A DNA stretch of 64,000 nt from Chersky-840 sp050011815 (GTDB lineage: Bacteria > Actinomycetota > Acidimicrobiia > Acidimicrobiales > UBA8190): assembly GCA_050011815.1 (NCBI GenBank), contig JBEKIJ010000012.1, positions 26,644-90,643 on the forward strand, written 5' to 3'. The first letter of the stretch is position 1. The number at the start of each line of letters is the position of its first letter. The notes beneath the pieces are model-generated. The model saw nothing but the letters and a program-made list of their open reading frames with translations. It ran no database searches and was not told the origin of the DNA. Positions 39,431-48,102 of this stretch are shown here, piece after piece. The position numbers and the translations under genes are program-made.

Positions 39431-40711
39431 GTGAGGACCGATCGCCGGCTGGGTCCGCTGTCGTCGCGCGACTTCCGTCTGTTTCTGGTGGGCCGGCTGA
39501 CCTCGTTCATCGGGACGGGCATGCTGCCGGTGGCGTTGGCCTTCGCCGTGCTCGGTCGACACGGGTCGACGTCGGAGGTCGGGTACGTGCTCGGCGCCGA
39601 GACGCTCCCGCTCGTGGTGTTCCTCCTGGTGGGTGGGGCCGCCGCGGACCGGCTGAACCGGCGGGTCGTGATGCTCAGCGCCGATGTGCTGCGGGCGGTC
39701 GCCCAGGGCGTGCTGGCGGCGTGGATCTTGGTGGGCCGTCCTCCTCTGTGGGGATTCCTCGTCACCCAGGCCCTGGTGGGGACGGGCAACGCCTTTTTCA
39801 CGCCGGCCATGACGGGGTTGATTCCCGAGGTGGCCCCGGCCGAAACGCTCCAGCAGGCCAACGTGCTCAACAGCATGGCCGAGTGGTCGGGTCGGTTGTT
39901 CGGGCCCGCCTTGGCGGGCGTGATCGTGGCGACGGCGGGGCCGGGGTGGGCGGTGGGGGCCGACGCCGGGACGTACCTCCTGAGCGCGCTGTGCCTGGCG
40001 GGGTTGCGGGTCGGCTGGTCGGGGACCGCCGCCACCGAGTCGTTCGTCGCCCAGTTGCGCACCGGATGGCGGGCCTTTCGATCCCGCACGTGGTTGTGGT
40101 CCATCGTGGTGCAGTTCTCGTCCTACGGGTTCTTCGTGTTCGCGCCGTTCTTCGTCCTCGGTGCGGTGGTGGCGAACCAGTCCCTGGGGGGAGCCGCGGC
40201 GTGGGGAACCGTTCTCGCCTTGCAGGGTCTCGGGTCCGTGCTCGGCAGCGTCGTGATGTTGCGGGTGCGGCCGCGCCGTCCCTTGCTCGTGGCCGAGGTC
40301 GGCCTTTTCGGCTTCGCCCTCCCGATGGTGGCGCTGGCGGCACGGGCCCCGCTGGCGGTGGTGGCGTCCGCGGCCCTCGTCTCGGGAGCGTCGATCGGTG
40401 TCTTCGGGCCCCTGTGGGACACGACCATGCAGAGCCAGTTGCCACCCGCCGTCCTGTCGCGGGCGAGCGCCTACGACTGGTTCGGGTCCATGGTGTTCCT
40501 CCCCCTGGGCTACGCCCTGGCCGGCACCCTGGCGCGTCTGTTGGGGATCGACGGCTCGCTCTATCTGGGGGCGGGGTGGCTCGTGCTCACCACCGCGGTG
40601 GTGGTCTCGCTCCCCGGCGTCACGTCACTGGTCGGCGTGGGACATCGGTCGGCACCCGGGGCGCCGCCGCCGCCCACGCCGGTGGAACCGATCCGAGAGA
40701 GAAGAGGCTGA
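39431..40711 (+). CDS. MFS transporter, EntS-like
   Basis: A 426-residue 12-helix major facilitator. The start RTDRRLGPLSSRDFRLFLVGRLTSFIGTGMLPVALAFAVL is typical of the MFS_3/enterobactin-exporter-like family, and GGAAADRLNRRVVMLSADVLRAVAQG is its motif A region. MTGLIPEVAPAETLQQANVLNSMAEWSGRLFGPALAG is the conserved helix 4-5 segment. The tail after helix 12 is short and Pro-rich. GTG 39431 is supported by TAGCCT 6 bases upstream. It is divergent from the NatAB-like operon with 118 bases between. The cargo cannot be deduced. Confidence 0.9.
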   Translation: MRTDRRLGPLSSRDFRLFLVGRLTSFIGTGMLPVALAFAVLGRHGSTSEVGYVLGAETLPLVVFLLVGGAAADRLNRRVVMLSADVLRAVAQGVLAAWILVGRPPLWGFLVTQALVGTGNAFFTPAMTGLIPEVAPAETLQQANVLNSMAEWSGRLFGPALAGVIVATAGPGWAVGADAGTYLLSALCLAGLRVGWSGTAATESFVAQLRTGWRAFRSRTWLWSIVVQFSSYGFFVFAPFFVLGAVVANQSLGGAAAWGTVLALQGLGSVLGSVVMLRVRPRRPLLVAEVGLFGFALPMVALAARAPLAVVASAALVSGASIGVFGPLWDTTMQSQLPPAVLSRASAYDWFGSMVFLPLGYALAGTLARLLGIDGSLYLGAGWLVLTTAVVVSLPGVTSLVGVGHRSAPGAPPPPTPVEPIRERRG

Positions 40712-40780
40712 GCGAGAAGGGGCCGAGAAGGGGCTGAGCGAGGCTCGCCTGGTCTCCGGCCCGGCGCCGGGATTCAGCGC

Positions 40781-40840
40781 GCCCGGAGTCGGACTGGAAA
40801 GGTCCGCGGCGGGAAAACCACGGTCAACCCAACTCCGGGC
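40781..40840. terminator. Bidirectional terminator-like inverted repeat
   Basis: GCCCGGAGT (40781-40789) pairs with ACTCCGGGC (40832-40840) across a 42-base loop, between two convergent genes. It has no T-run. A perfect 14-base palindrome ACCCGGCGCCGGGT follows at about 40855, at the very end of the nucleosidase gene. Confidence 0.4.
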
Positions 40841-40852
40841 ACGGTCGCCACG

Positions 40853-41401
40853 TTACCCGGCGCCGGGTGTGGGCATTCCGGGCCAGCAATCGACGGCGGC
40901 TCGCACGTGGCGCAGAGCCACGAGCCCCTTCACCAGTCCGACCACGAAGTTCCCGGCCGTATCGGCGACGAGCCTGACGATCACGAGACGATGGCCCGAC
41001 AGCGCCCGGGCCACCCACGCCGATTCCATGTCGACCGCCAGCGCGCCGGTGCGGGCCAGCTCGGCGCGGCGTTCGCCGTGGACGAGGGTCTTCGACGAGG
41101 CGATGGGCCCGAGGTGGACGCGGCGCCCCGCGCCTCGCAGGGCGGTGGCCACCGCGTCGGCATCGGCGGCCGACAGGTCCAGCTCGTCCCCGTCGGGACC
41201 GCGCACCGATGTGGCCACCACGATCTCCCCGGGCGCCAGGGCGGGGTCGAGCCCACCGGAGATCCCGGCCAGGACGACGGGGGCACCGGGTTCGATGCGT
41301 TGCGCCAAGGTCTGGGCCGCCGCATGGGCGCGGGCGTGGCCCATGCCGGTGCGGAGCACCTTGCCCCCGATGGCGAGGGCCTCGAGGCGCATGGCGGCCA
41401 C
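40853..41401 (-). CDS. Nucleosidase/phosphorylase-fold protein (MTAN or HpnG-like)
   Basis: A 182-residue protein of the purine nucleoside phosphorylase superfamily. GKVLRTGMGHARAHAAAQTL and PVVLAGISGGLDPALAPGEIVVATSVRGPDG match the first half of 5'-methylthioadenosine/S-adenosylhomocysteine nucleosidases and of the hopanoid-associated phosphorylase HpnG; TGALAVDMESAWVARAL has the M-E-S/A catalytic loop and LVIVRLVADTAG the following strand. It is shorter than MTAN enzymes (about 230), missing the first strand unless translation begins further upstream. GTG 41401 is a compromise; ATG 41386 is another choice. It follows lhr by 50 bases. No other hopanoid gene is in the window. Confidence 0.7.
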   Translation of the reverse strand: MAAMRLEALAIGGKVLRTGMGHARAHAAAQTLAQRIEPGAPVVLAGISGGLDPALAPGEIVVATSVRGPDGDELDLSAADADAVATALRGAGRRVHLGPIASSKTLVHGERRAELARTGALAVDMESAWVARALSGHRLVIVRLVADTAGNFVVGLVKGLVALRHVRAAVDCWPGMPTPGAG

Positions 41402-41451
41402 GAAGGTGGCGCCGTCAGGGGAGGGGGAGGGGGCCGGGCGCCCGCCGCCGT

Positions 41452-44400
41452 TCAAGCCGGGGTCGAGCCCGTCCAGGCAGGCCTGGCTTCCCGCGCCGAA
41501 GTGTCGGGACCCGGGTCGGGAACCGCCTCGCCGTCGCGGTAGGTGATCGAGTTCGTGCGCACCGCCGCCACGCGCGGCCCGGGAAGGACGATCCCCACCA
41601 GGTTGAGGGGGTCCGCGGCGTTGAGGCGGACGGTCTGGCCGGCTCGCTCGGTCCGTCGCACGCGGCGCAGGTCCTCGACGGCTTCGGGCAGGGCGTACTG
41701 CTCGCCGGCAGGGCCCGTCACGAAGCGGCCGCCCCGCACGAGGCCGCGCGCCTCGAGCCTGCGCAGGGCCCACATCACGTCGCGCCAGGGCAGGGCCAGG
41801 TTCTCGCGGGCCATCAGATCCCAGAAGACGACGCCCCAGCGCGCCAGCAGCTGTCCGGCCACCTGCTCGGCGATCGTCTCGTTGTCGGTTTCTCCCCCGG
41901 TTTCTGTCCCGGGCCCACCCGTGGGCAACAGCGCCCACCGTCCCTCGCCACCTTCGCGCCAGGTCGCCGACCGGCGCCCGCCGGCGCGGAGGCGTTGTTC
42001 GTGGCGCTGGCGTCGCTTCCAGGCCTGGCGCGCCGAGAGCAGCGACCGCACGGCCTGGAAGCCGTCGGCGGTGACGATGCCGCGCGCCACCAGGTCCCAC
42101 AACCCTTCCTCCACCTCGACCGGCAGGCGTCCGGTGGCGTTGCGGAGCTCGGAATGGAACATGGCCCCACCGGCTCGCAGCGCCTCGAGCACGTCTCGGG
42201 CCGCCCCGTGGACGGGCTCGGACGGCACGAGGTCACCGCGCGCGGCGCGCAGGAGCCACGAGAGGTCCTCGCGCAGTGCGAAGGTGATCGGCGTCGCCCG
42301 TGACGGCGTGGCCGATCCCCGCCGGGGGGTGTCCTCGGCATCGGGAGGTCGGGGCGACAGGCGACCCCAGACCAGCTCGCCCGAGTGGCACAGGTCCTCG
42401 AGCCAGCGGTGCTGATATCCCTCCACGCGGGCCGGGAGGATGGACTCCTCCCAGGCGCCGGCGGGGATCTCGAACCCCTGGAGTTGGTCGATCACCGCCA
42501 GGACGCCCGCACGCCCCTGGCGCTGGGTCCCGGGGGCGACGTGCTGCCACTGCAGCAGGAACCGCACGAGGTCCTGGGCGGTGACGGGCTCGATCTCACG
42601 GCGCAGGCGGTGCTGGGTGTAGGAGTGGATGCGCGCCAGCAGTCGCCGGGCACACCATTGCTCGTCGTCGACGCCGGTGTCGAAGTGGCCCCGCATGGCG
42701 AACCCTTCGGCCTCGAGTCGTCCCAGCCCCACCTGGACCCGGGTGCGGGCGAGCCCGGTGCGGGCCGTGAGCTCCGATACCGTGACCGGCCCCGTCACCT
42801 CGAGATGGCCGCGGACGGTTTCGCCGGCCACCACATCAGCGTCGGGTTCCTCGGTGCCGGGCACCCCCGCGCCGGCTCTCATCTCGGGGAGGCGATCGGG
42901 GTGAAACGCGGCAGCGGGGAAGGCCACCTCCACCCACCGACGGCGCTCGGTGGCACACCACAGGTCGATACCGGTGTCGTCGGCGTCTGTCGCAGGGACC
43001 GTCGCACATGCGGCGCGTCCCGAGTCGGCCAGGGTGGTGAAGAAGGTGGCGTACTCCTTCTGTGGGCGCCACACGACGGCGCTCAGCAGCAGGTCGTGGA
43101 GTTCCTCGGGCCCGCGCACGTCGGGCGCGGCCTCGCCTCGGACGCGCTCGAGGGCGCCCGCATCGAGGCGCCCGAGGGATTCGGCGTGGAGGGGAAGCCC
43201 CCGTCGCAGCTGGACGGCGCGCGTGCGGCGTTCTTCGAGGGGGGCGTCATCGAGGAACGTGTAGGGCTTGCCGTTGAGGATCTCGTGCGCCAGGACCGAG
43301 GGCTCGGTCGAATCGACGAAGTGCACGCGCACCGCACCCGCCTCCATCCGGCGCAGCAGTGCCACCAGCCCGTCCACGTCCATCGCTTCGTGGAGGCAGT
43401 CGAGGAGCGTCTGGCGCACGAGCACGTGGTCGGGGATGACCACCGGGCCTCCGGGCGTGTTCTCCTGGCAGGCGGCGAGGGCCGGGAAGACCGCCGCCAT
43501 GAGGTCGTCGGCTTCCATCCGTTGAATGGGGAGGGGATTCTTCTTCCCGCCCCGGAAGCGCAGCACGGCCAGGGAGCGGTTGAGGTTCCACCGCCATCGG
43601 GCCGCGAACATGGGTGATGCCAGCACCGCCTGGCGCAGGACACCCTCGGCCGTCCCCGACCGCAGCAGGCGAGGGGCGCTGTCGAGCGGGAAGCTGTGCT
43701 GGGGGCCGAGAGACAGCACGACCGAGTCGTCGTTGGCGGCGGCCTGGAGCTCGAAGTCGAAGGTGGCACAGAACCGCTTGCGAAGCGCCAGACCCAGTCC
43801 CCGGTTGATGCGGCCCCCGAGCGGTACGTGCACCACCATCTGCATGCCGCCCGCCTCGTCGAAGAACCGCTCGAACACGATGTCGTCACCGGTCGGGAGC
43901 GTTCCCAGCTCGCCGAGGGCCGCGGCGAGGTACTGGACCAGTTGCTCGGCCGCATCGCCCTCGAGCCCGCACGCCTCTTCGACATGCGACCGGGCCTGGT
44001 CGATGCCTCGGGGGGACCGGTCGCCGGCGCCGGCATCGGCGAGGAGCTCACCCACGGCGTGGCGCAGCGCCGAGACCTCCTCGGAGAGCTCTTCGGTCCG
44101 GCTCGGGGCTTCCCCGACCCAGAACGGGATGGTGGGGTGCGCACCTTCGGCGTCGGTCACCCGGACCTCGCCCTGGGTGACGCGCCGGATCCGCCACGAG
44201 TGGGTCCCGAGCAGGAACACGTCCCCCACCATCGACTCGATGGCGAAGTCCTCGTTCACGGTGCCCACGGGGGTGTCGTCGGGATCGGCGATGACGCGGT
44301 AGTCGCCCACTTCGGCGATGGCACCACCGCTCGTGAGCGCGGCCAGGCGTGCCCCGCGCCGAGGGCGCAGCACGCCGTGCACGCCGTCGCGGTGCACGTA

Positions 44401-45858
44401 GGCCATGCGCTTCCCCCGGCCCGTGGTGATGCCCTCCGACACGAGCTCGACCACGGCGTCGAAGTCGGCTCGTTCGAGCTCGGCGTAGGGCGCCGATCGG
44501 CGCATCAACTCGAAGAGCCCGTCCTCGGTCCACTCCTCGGCCGCGGCCACCTCGGCCACGATCTGCTGGGCCAGGATGTCGAGGGGGGCGACCGGGGAAA
44601 CGGTGGCGTCGAGGCGTCCGGCGCGCACCGCGGCGAGCAGCGCCGCACACTCCACCAGCTCGTCGCGCGTCATGGGGTAGAGGATCCCCTCGGGCGTGCC
44701 GCCCCGGGAGTGGTTCGAGCGCCCCACCCGTTGGAGGAAGGTGGCGATGGCGCGTGGCGATCCCACCTGGCACACGAGCTCCACCGGTCCGATGTCGATG
44801 CCGAGCTCGAGCGATGCCGTGGCCACCAGGGCCCGGAGGTCGCCGGCCCGCAACCGGTCCTCGACGCGCAGGCGGCGGTCCTTGGAGAGGCTGCCGTGGT
44901 GCGCGGCCACCTGCTCGGGCCCGAGCCGCTCGCCGAGGAGGTGGGCGAGGCGCTCTGACATCCGCCGCGTGTTCACGAACACGAGCGTGGTGCGGTGGTC
45001 GCGCACGTGGGCGGCGATGCGGTCGATCACCTCGCCGAACTGCTCGGTCGAGGACACCGCGGAGAGCTCGGTTTCGGGGAGCTCGATGCGGACGGACAGG
45101 CGCCGGGCATGGCCGCAGTCCACGATGGCGGTCTTGTGAGGGTCACCGACGCCGCTCAGCAGGCGGGCGGTCTGCTCGATGGGGCGTTGCGTCGCCGACA
45201 GGCCGATGCGCTGAGGTCGCCGACCGAGTTGGAGATGCTCGAGGCGTTCGAGGGTGATGGCCAGGTGCGAGCCCCGTTTGTCCCGTGCCAGCGCGTGGAT
45301 CTCGTCCACGATCACGCTGTCCACGCCGCCGAGCACGGCCCGGCTGCGCTGGGCGGTGACGAGAAGGTAGAGGCTCTCGGGGGTGGTCACCAGAAACGTC
45401 GGCGGCGTCTTGAGCATGGCGGTGCGGGCGCTGGCGGTGGTGTCGCCGGTGCGCACCGCCACGGTGACGGGGGGGACGGCCAAGTCCAGCTCCCGCGCCA
45501 CCTCGGCGATCTCGGCCAGCGGGCGTTCGAGGTTCTGGTGGATGTCCACCGCCAGGGCCTTCAAGGGGGAGACGTAGACCACCCGGACGGTTCCGGCGAT
45601 GTCCTCGCCGCGCGCCGCGGCCCGGTAGGCGGCGTCGATGGCGACGAGGAATCCGGCCAAGGTCTTCCCCGAGCCGGTGGGAGCGGCGATCAGCGTGTCG
45701 GTGCCCTGGGCGATGAGGGGCCAGCCCTGCTCCTGAGGTGCCGAGGGACCGGCCGGGAAACGCCGGGCGAACCAGGTAGCCACGGCGGGATGGAACCCGT
45801 CCAGGCCGGTGGGCCCGGCCCGGTCAGGGGGCGAGTCGGTGGGGAGCATCGGGACCAT
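41452..45858 (-). CDS. lhr: Large helicase-related protein Lhr
   Basis: A 1468-residue superfamily 2 helicase with the full Lhr layout. Residues 1-850 are the Lhr core: motif I APTGSGKT at 59-66, motif II VDEIHAL, motif III LSATQRP, motifs IV-VI FVNTRRMSERLA, ATASLELGIDIG and LQRVGRSNHSRGG, then a WH domain and an Lhr-specific beta-barrel domain. The remaining 600 residues are the Lhr C-terminal module. Mycobacterial Lhr (about 1510 residues) unwinds RNA:DNA hybrids and is induced by DNA damage. GGAGATGATGG precedes the ATG at 45858; upstream in-frame sequence is non-coding. No nuclease partner gene lies next to it. Confidence 0.93.
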   Translation of the reverse strand: MVPMLPTDSPPDRAGPTGLDGFHPAVATWFARRFPAGPSAPQEQGWPLIAQGTDTLIAAPTGSGKTLAGFLVAIDAAYRAAARGEDIAGTVRVVYVSPLKALAVDIHQNLERPLAEIAEVARELDLAVPPVTVAVRTGDTTASARTAMLKTPPTFLVTTPESLYLLVTAQRSRAVLGGVDSVIVDEIHALARDKRGSHLAITLERLEHLQLGRRPQRIGLSATQRPIEQTARLLSGVGDPHKTAIVDCGHARRLSVRIELPETELSAVSSTEQFGEVIDRIAAHVRDHRTTLVFVNTRRMSERLAHLLGERLGPEQVAAHHGSLSKDRRLRVEDRLRAGDLRALVATASLELGIDIGPVELVCQVGSPRAIATFLQRVGRSNHSRGGTPEGILYPMTRDELVECAALLAAVRAGRLDATVSPVAPLDILAQQIVAEVAAAEEWTEDGLFELMRRSAPYAELERADFDAVVELVSEGITTGRGKRMAYVHRDGVHGVLRPRRGARLAALTSGGAIAEVGDYRVIADPDDTPVGTVNEDFAIESMVGDVFLLGTHSWRIRRVTQGEVRVTDAEGAHPTIPFWVGEAPSRTEELSEEVSALRHAVGELLADAGAGDRSPRGIDQARSHVEEACGLEGDAAEQLVQYLAAALGELGTLPTGDDIVFERFFDEAGGMQMVVHVPLGGRINRGLGLALRKRFCATFDFELQAAANDDSVVLSLGPQHSFPLDSAPRLLRSGTAEGVLRQAVLASPMFAARWRWNLNRSLAVLRFRGGKKNPLPIQRMEADDLMAAVFPALAACQENTPGGPVVIPDHVLVRQTLLDCLHEAMDVDGLVALLRRMEAGAVRVHFVDSTEPSVLAHEILNGKPYTFLDDAPLEERRTRAVQLRRGLPLHAESLGRLDAGALERVRGEAAPDVRGPEELHDLLLSAVVWRPQKEYATFFTTLADSGRAACATVPATDADDTGIDLWCATERRRWVEVAFPAAAFHPDRLPEMRAGAGVPGTEEPDADVVAGETVRGHLEVTGPVTVSELTARTGLARTRVQVGLGRLEAEGFAMRGHFDTGVDDEQWCARRLLARIHSYTQHRLRREIEPVTAQDLVRFLLQWQHVAPGTQRQGRAGVLAVIDQLQGFEIPAGAWEESILPARVEGYQHRWLEDLCHSGELVWGRLSPRPPDAEDTPRRGSATPSRATPITFALREDLSWLLRAARGDLVPSEPVHGAARDVLEALRAGGAMFHSELRNATGRLPVEVEEGLWDLVARGIVTADGFQAVRSLLSARQAWKRRQRHEQRLRAGGRRSATWREGGEGRWALLPTGGPGTETGGETDNETIAEQVAGQLLARWGVVFWDLMARENLALPWRDVMWALRRLEARGLVRGGRFVTGPAGEQYALPEAVEDLRRVRRTERAGQTVRLNAADPLNLVGIVLPGPRVAAVRTNSITYRDGEAVPDPGPDTSAREARPAWTGSTPA

Positions 45859-45963
45859 TCCATCATCTCCGTGTGACGCCGGCGACGGCGCCCCGGCCCC
45901 GGTCGCCGGTCGACCCACCACGGCGGGCCCCACGGGGGAGAGGCACGGGGTAGACAGTCGTCC

Positions 45964-46833
45964 ATGCGAATCGGTGTCGTCTTCCCCCAGACCGAGATCG
46001 GTGCCGACGTGGGCGCGGTGCGCGCCTACGCCGAGGAGATCGAGGGCCTGGGATTCACCCATGTCCTGGCCTACGACCATGTCCTGGGCGCCGATCCGGC
46101 CGTGCATCGGGGGTGGTCGGGCCCCTACGACCTGGAATCGACCTTCTACGAGCCGTTCGTGCTGTTCGGCTACCTCGCGGCCTGCACATCGCTCGAGTTC
46201 GCCACGGGGGTGATCATCCTCCCCCAACGCCAGACCGCCCTGGTGGCCAAGCAGGCTTCCATGGTGGACCTCTTCTCCGGCGGTCGCCTCCGCCTGGGTG
46301 TGGGGCTGGGCTGGAACGCGGTGGAGTACGAAGCGATGGGGAAGGCCTTCTCCGATCGCGGCAAGAGGATCGAAGAACAGGTCGAGCTGCTGCGCCGGCT
46401 GTGGACCGAGCCGTCGGTCACGCTGCAGGGCAATTACGAATACGTCACCGGTGCGGGCCTGGCGCCGCTCCCGACACAGCGGCCCATCCCGGTGTGGTTC
46501 GGGGCACAGTCGCCACCCGCCTACCGGCGGGCCGGTCGTCTGGGAGATGGCTGGCTGCCCCAGGTGCCTCCGGGCCCCAAGCTCGACGAGGCCCGGGCCA
46601 TGGTGGAGAGCGCGGCCCGCCAGGCGGGACGGGATCCGAGTGCGCTCGGCATGGAGGGCCGCGTCAGCTGGGGCGACAAGACGGTCGACAAACTGGCCGA
46701 GCAGGTGGGTCGCTGGCGCAGTGCCGGTGCCTCGCACCTGTCGGTGAACACCATGGGCTGCGGTCTGGCGACGGTCGACGACCACCTGGGCGTCCTCCGA
46801 GAGATCGCCCGGAGCCTCGACCTGGCCTCCTGA
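45964..46833 (+). CDS. LLM-class F420-dependent oxidoreductase
   Basis: A 289-residue luciferase-like enzyme. MRIGVVFPQTEIGADVGAVRAYAEEIEGLGFTHVLAYDHVLG is the usual F420/LLM N-terminus; LEFATGVIILPQRQTALVAKQASMVDLFSGGRLRLGVGLGWNAVEYEAMG is the diagnostic middle of the Rv2161-like branch, and PIPVWFGAQSPPAYRRAGRLGDGWLP the flavin contact region. TAGACA lies 7 bases before the ATG at 45964, giving a possible leaderless start. It is divergent from lhr. Reaction unknown. Confidence 0.9.
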   Translation: MRIGVVFPQTEIGADVGAVRAYAEEIEGLGFTHVLAYDHVLGADPAVHRGWSGPYDLESTFYEPFVLFGYLAACTSLEFATGVIILPQRQTALVAKQASMVDLFSGGRLRLGVGLGWNAVEYEAMGKAFSDRGKRIEEQVELLRRLWTEPSVTLQGNYEYVTGAGLAPLPTQRPIPVWFGAQSPPAYRRAGRLGDGWLPQVPPGPKLDEARAMVESAARQAGRDPSALGMEGRVSWGDKTVDKLAEQVGRWRSAGASHLSVNTMGCGLATVDDHLGVLREIARSLDLAS

Positions 46834-46875
46834 CAGGAGGTCTGACCGGGATCCCCCGAGGGTCCCATGGCGCCA

Positions 46876-46904
46876 GTGACCGGTGTCGGGTCACGGCGTA
46901 GGCT
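46876..46904 (+). promoter_or_regulatory. Promoter with candidate operator for the TetR operon
   Basis: TAGGCT at 46899-46904 is a -10 match. GTGACC (46876-46881) would lie at the -35 with 17 bases between and is the left arm of an inverted repeat GTGACC-N7-GGTCAC (46876-46894). An operator covering -35 suits repression, possibly by the TetR protein encoded at 47331. The leader would be about 62 bases. Confidence 0.45.
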
Positions 46905-46972
46905 GGGTAGCGGCGCACCATGAGCTCAGGTCATCCCTGGCTTCACCGACGGCTGAGACTTGGGGGTATCCG

Positions 46973-47272
46973 ATGGCGATCGGAGTACAACTCGACTTCA
47001 AAGGCGGCACGCTCGATCAATACGACGAGGTCATCGAGCGGATGGGGTTGCTTCCCGGCGGCCCGAGCGCGCCGGAGGAACTGTTCCACTGGGTGACGAA
47101 GACAGACGACGGCATCCGTGTCGTCGACGTCTGGGAGTCGCGCGAGGCGTTCGACCAGTTCATGTCTCTGAGATTTGGGGCGGTGGCGCCGGAGGTGGGC
47201 GTGGACGACCCACCCGAGATCCAGTTCTTCGAGGTGCACAATTACTTCTCCGGAGGTCGGTGGAGAGGCTGA
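46973..47272 (+). CDS. Small dimeric alpha-beta barrel protein (ABM-like)
   Basis: A 99-residue protein with the ferredoxin-like pattern of antibiotic-biosynthesis-monooxygenase and related dimeric barrels: MAIGVQLDFKGGTLDQYDEVIERMGLLPG, EELFHWVTKTDDGIRVVDVWESREAFDQFMSLRFGA and IQFFEVHNYFSGG, where WES-x-E-A-F is the typical core. GGGGGT 7 bases upstream supports ATG 46973. Such proteins often bind heme or small aromatic ligands. The TetR gene follows 58 bases downstream, so they are likely one operon. Confidence 0.75.
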   Translation: MAIGVQLDFKGGTLDQYDEVIERMGLLPGGPSAPEELFHWVTKTDDGIRVVDVWESREAFDQFMSLRFGAVAPEVGVDDPPEIQFFEVHNYFSGGRWRG

Positions 47273-47330
47273 TCTGCTCTCGGGAGAACCCGACCATCCG
47301 GTCGCATCGGGGCCCCAAAAGAGGATGTGT

Positions 47331-48065
47331 GTGAACGAACCGCAGGGACCGACGCCTCCTTCATTGGCCTCGGAGCAACAGCACCTCACGCGGACTCGCA
47401 TTGCGCGAGCCGCCATGGAAGTCGTGGCAGAACGAGGATTCGAGGCCACCGTCGACGAGATCGCGCAATTGTCGGGGGTCAGCCCCCGCACCATCTTCCG
47501 CCACTACGTCAGCCACGACCGATTGATCGCCGCCACCGTCAGGGACATGTTCGAGGAGTGCGGGCGGTATCCGATCGAGAGCTCGCCTCGGATCGTCGAT
47601 GACCTCGGCGGCTGGATCGACAGGCTGCCGAAGAGTTTCGACGACCTCGACGCCTGGCTCGAAAAGCTGGCGGTGACGGTGCACACCAGGACCGCCCGCA
47701 TCTTCGGGAGGGCGTTCTGGGACATCCACGCCCCCAATCCCACCGCCTCGGCGGCGCTGTCGGAGCTGGCCGTCTTCCGCCGCCAGTACCGCCTCCAGGG
47801 GGTGGGATATCTCACCGCCGTGGCCTGGCGGACTGCCGGCGGCGTGGGCGATCCACCCGAGGACCTGGTCTTGGCGTTCGCCCTCAATCTCTCGGCGTTC
47901 ACGACGCATTCGCTCATGATCGACTTCGACAAGAACCCGACCGAGGTCGGGGTACTGACCGCAGACATCCTCAAGGCCTTCGTCCGGACCGCCGTCGAGG
48001 ATCAACGCGGTGGCGGTAGTGGTGGCAACAGGCGCCACCGCCGCTCCATCGCGGCCACCGAATGA
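47331..48065 (+). CDS. TetR family transcriptional regulator
   Basis: A 244-residue regulator. Helix-turn-helix: RTRIARAAMEVVAERGFEATVDEIAQLSGVSPRTIFRHYVSHDRLIAATVRDM, with the F-R-H-Y end of the recognition helix. The ligand domain is helical. The GTG at 47331 is preferred because AGAGGA lies 5 bases upstream; ATG 47325 is possible. The last 25 residues are low-complexity. An inverted repeat (46876-46894) at the promoter of this small operon is a candidate for self-control. Ligand unknown. Confidence 0.88.
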   Translation: MNEPQGPTPPSLASEQQHLTRTRIARAAMEVVAERGFEATVDEIAQLSGVSPRTIFRHYVSHDRLIAATVRDMFEECGRYPIESSPRIVDDLGGWIDRLPKSFDDLDAWLEKLAVTVHTRTARIFGRAFWDIHAPNPTASAALSELAVFRRQYRLQGVGYLTAVAWRTAGGVGDPPEDLVLAFALNLSAFTTHSLMIDFDKNPTEVGVLTADILKAFVRTAVEDQRGGGSGGNRRHRRSIAATE

Positions 48066-48102
48066 GTCGTCGTGGACCCGGTCTGATCAGGACCTCACCC
48101 GG

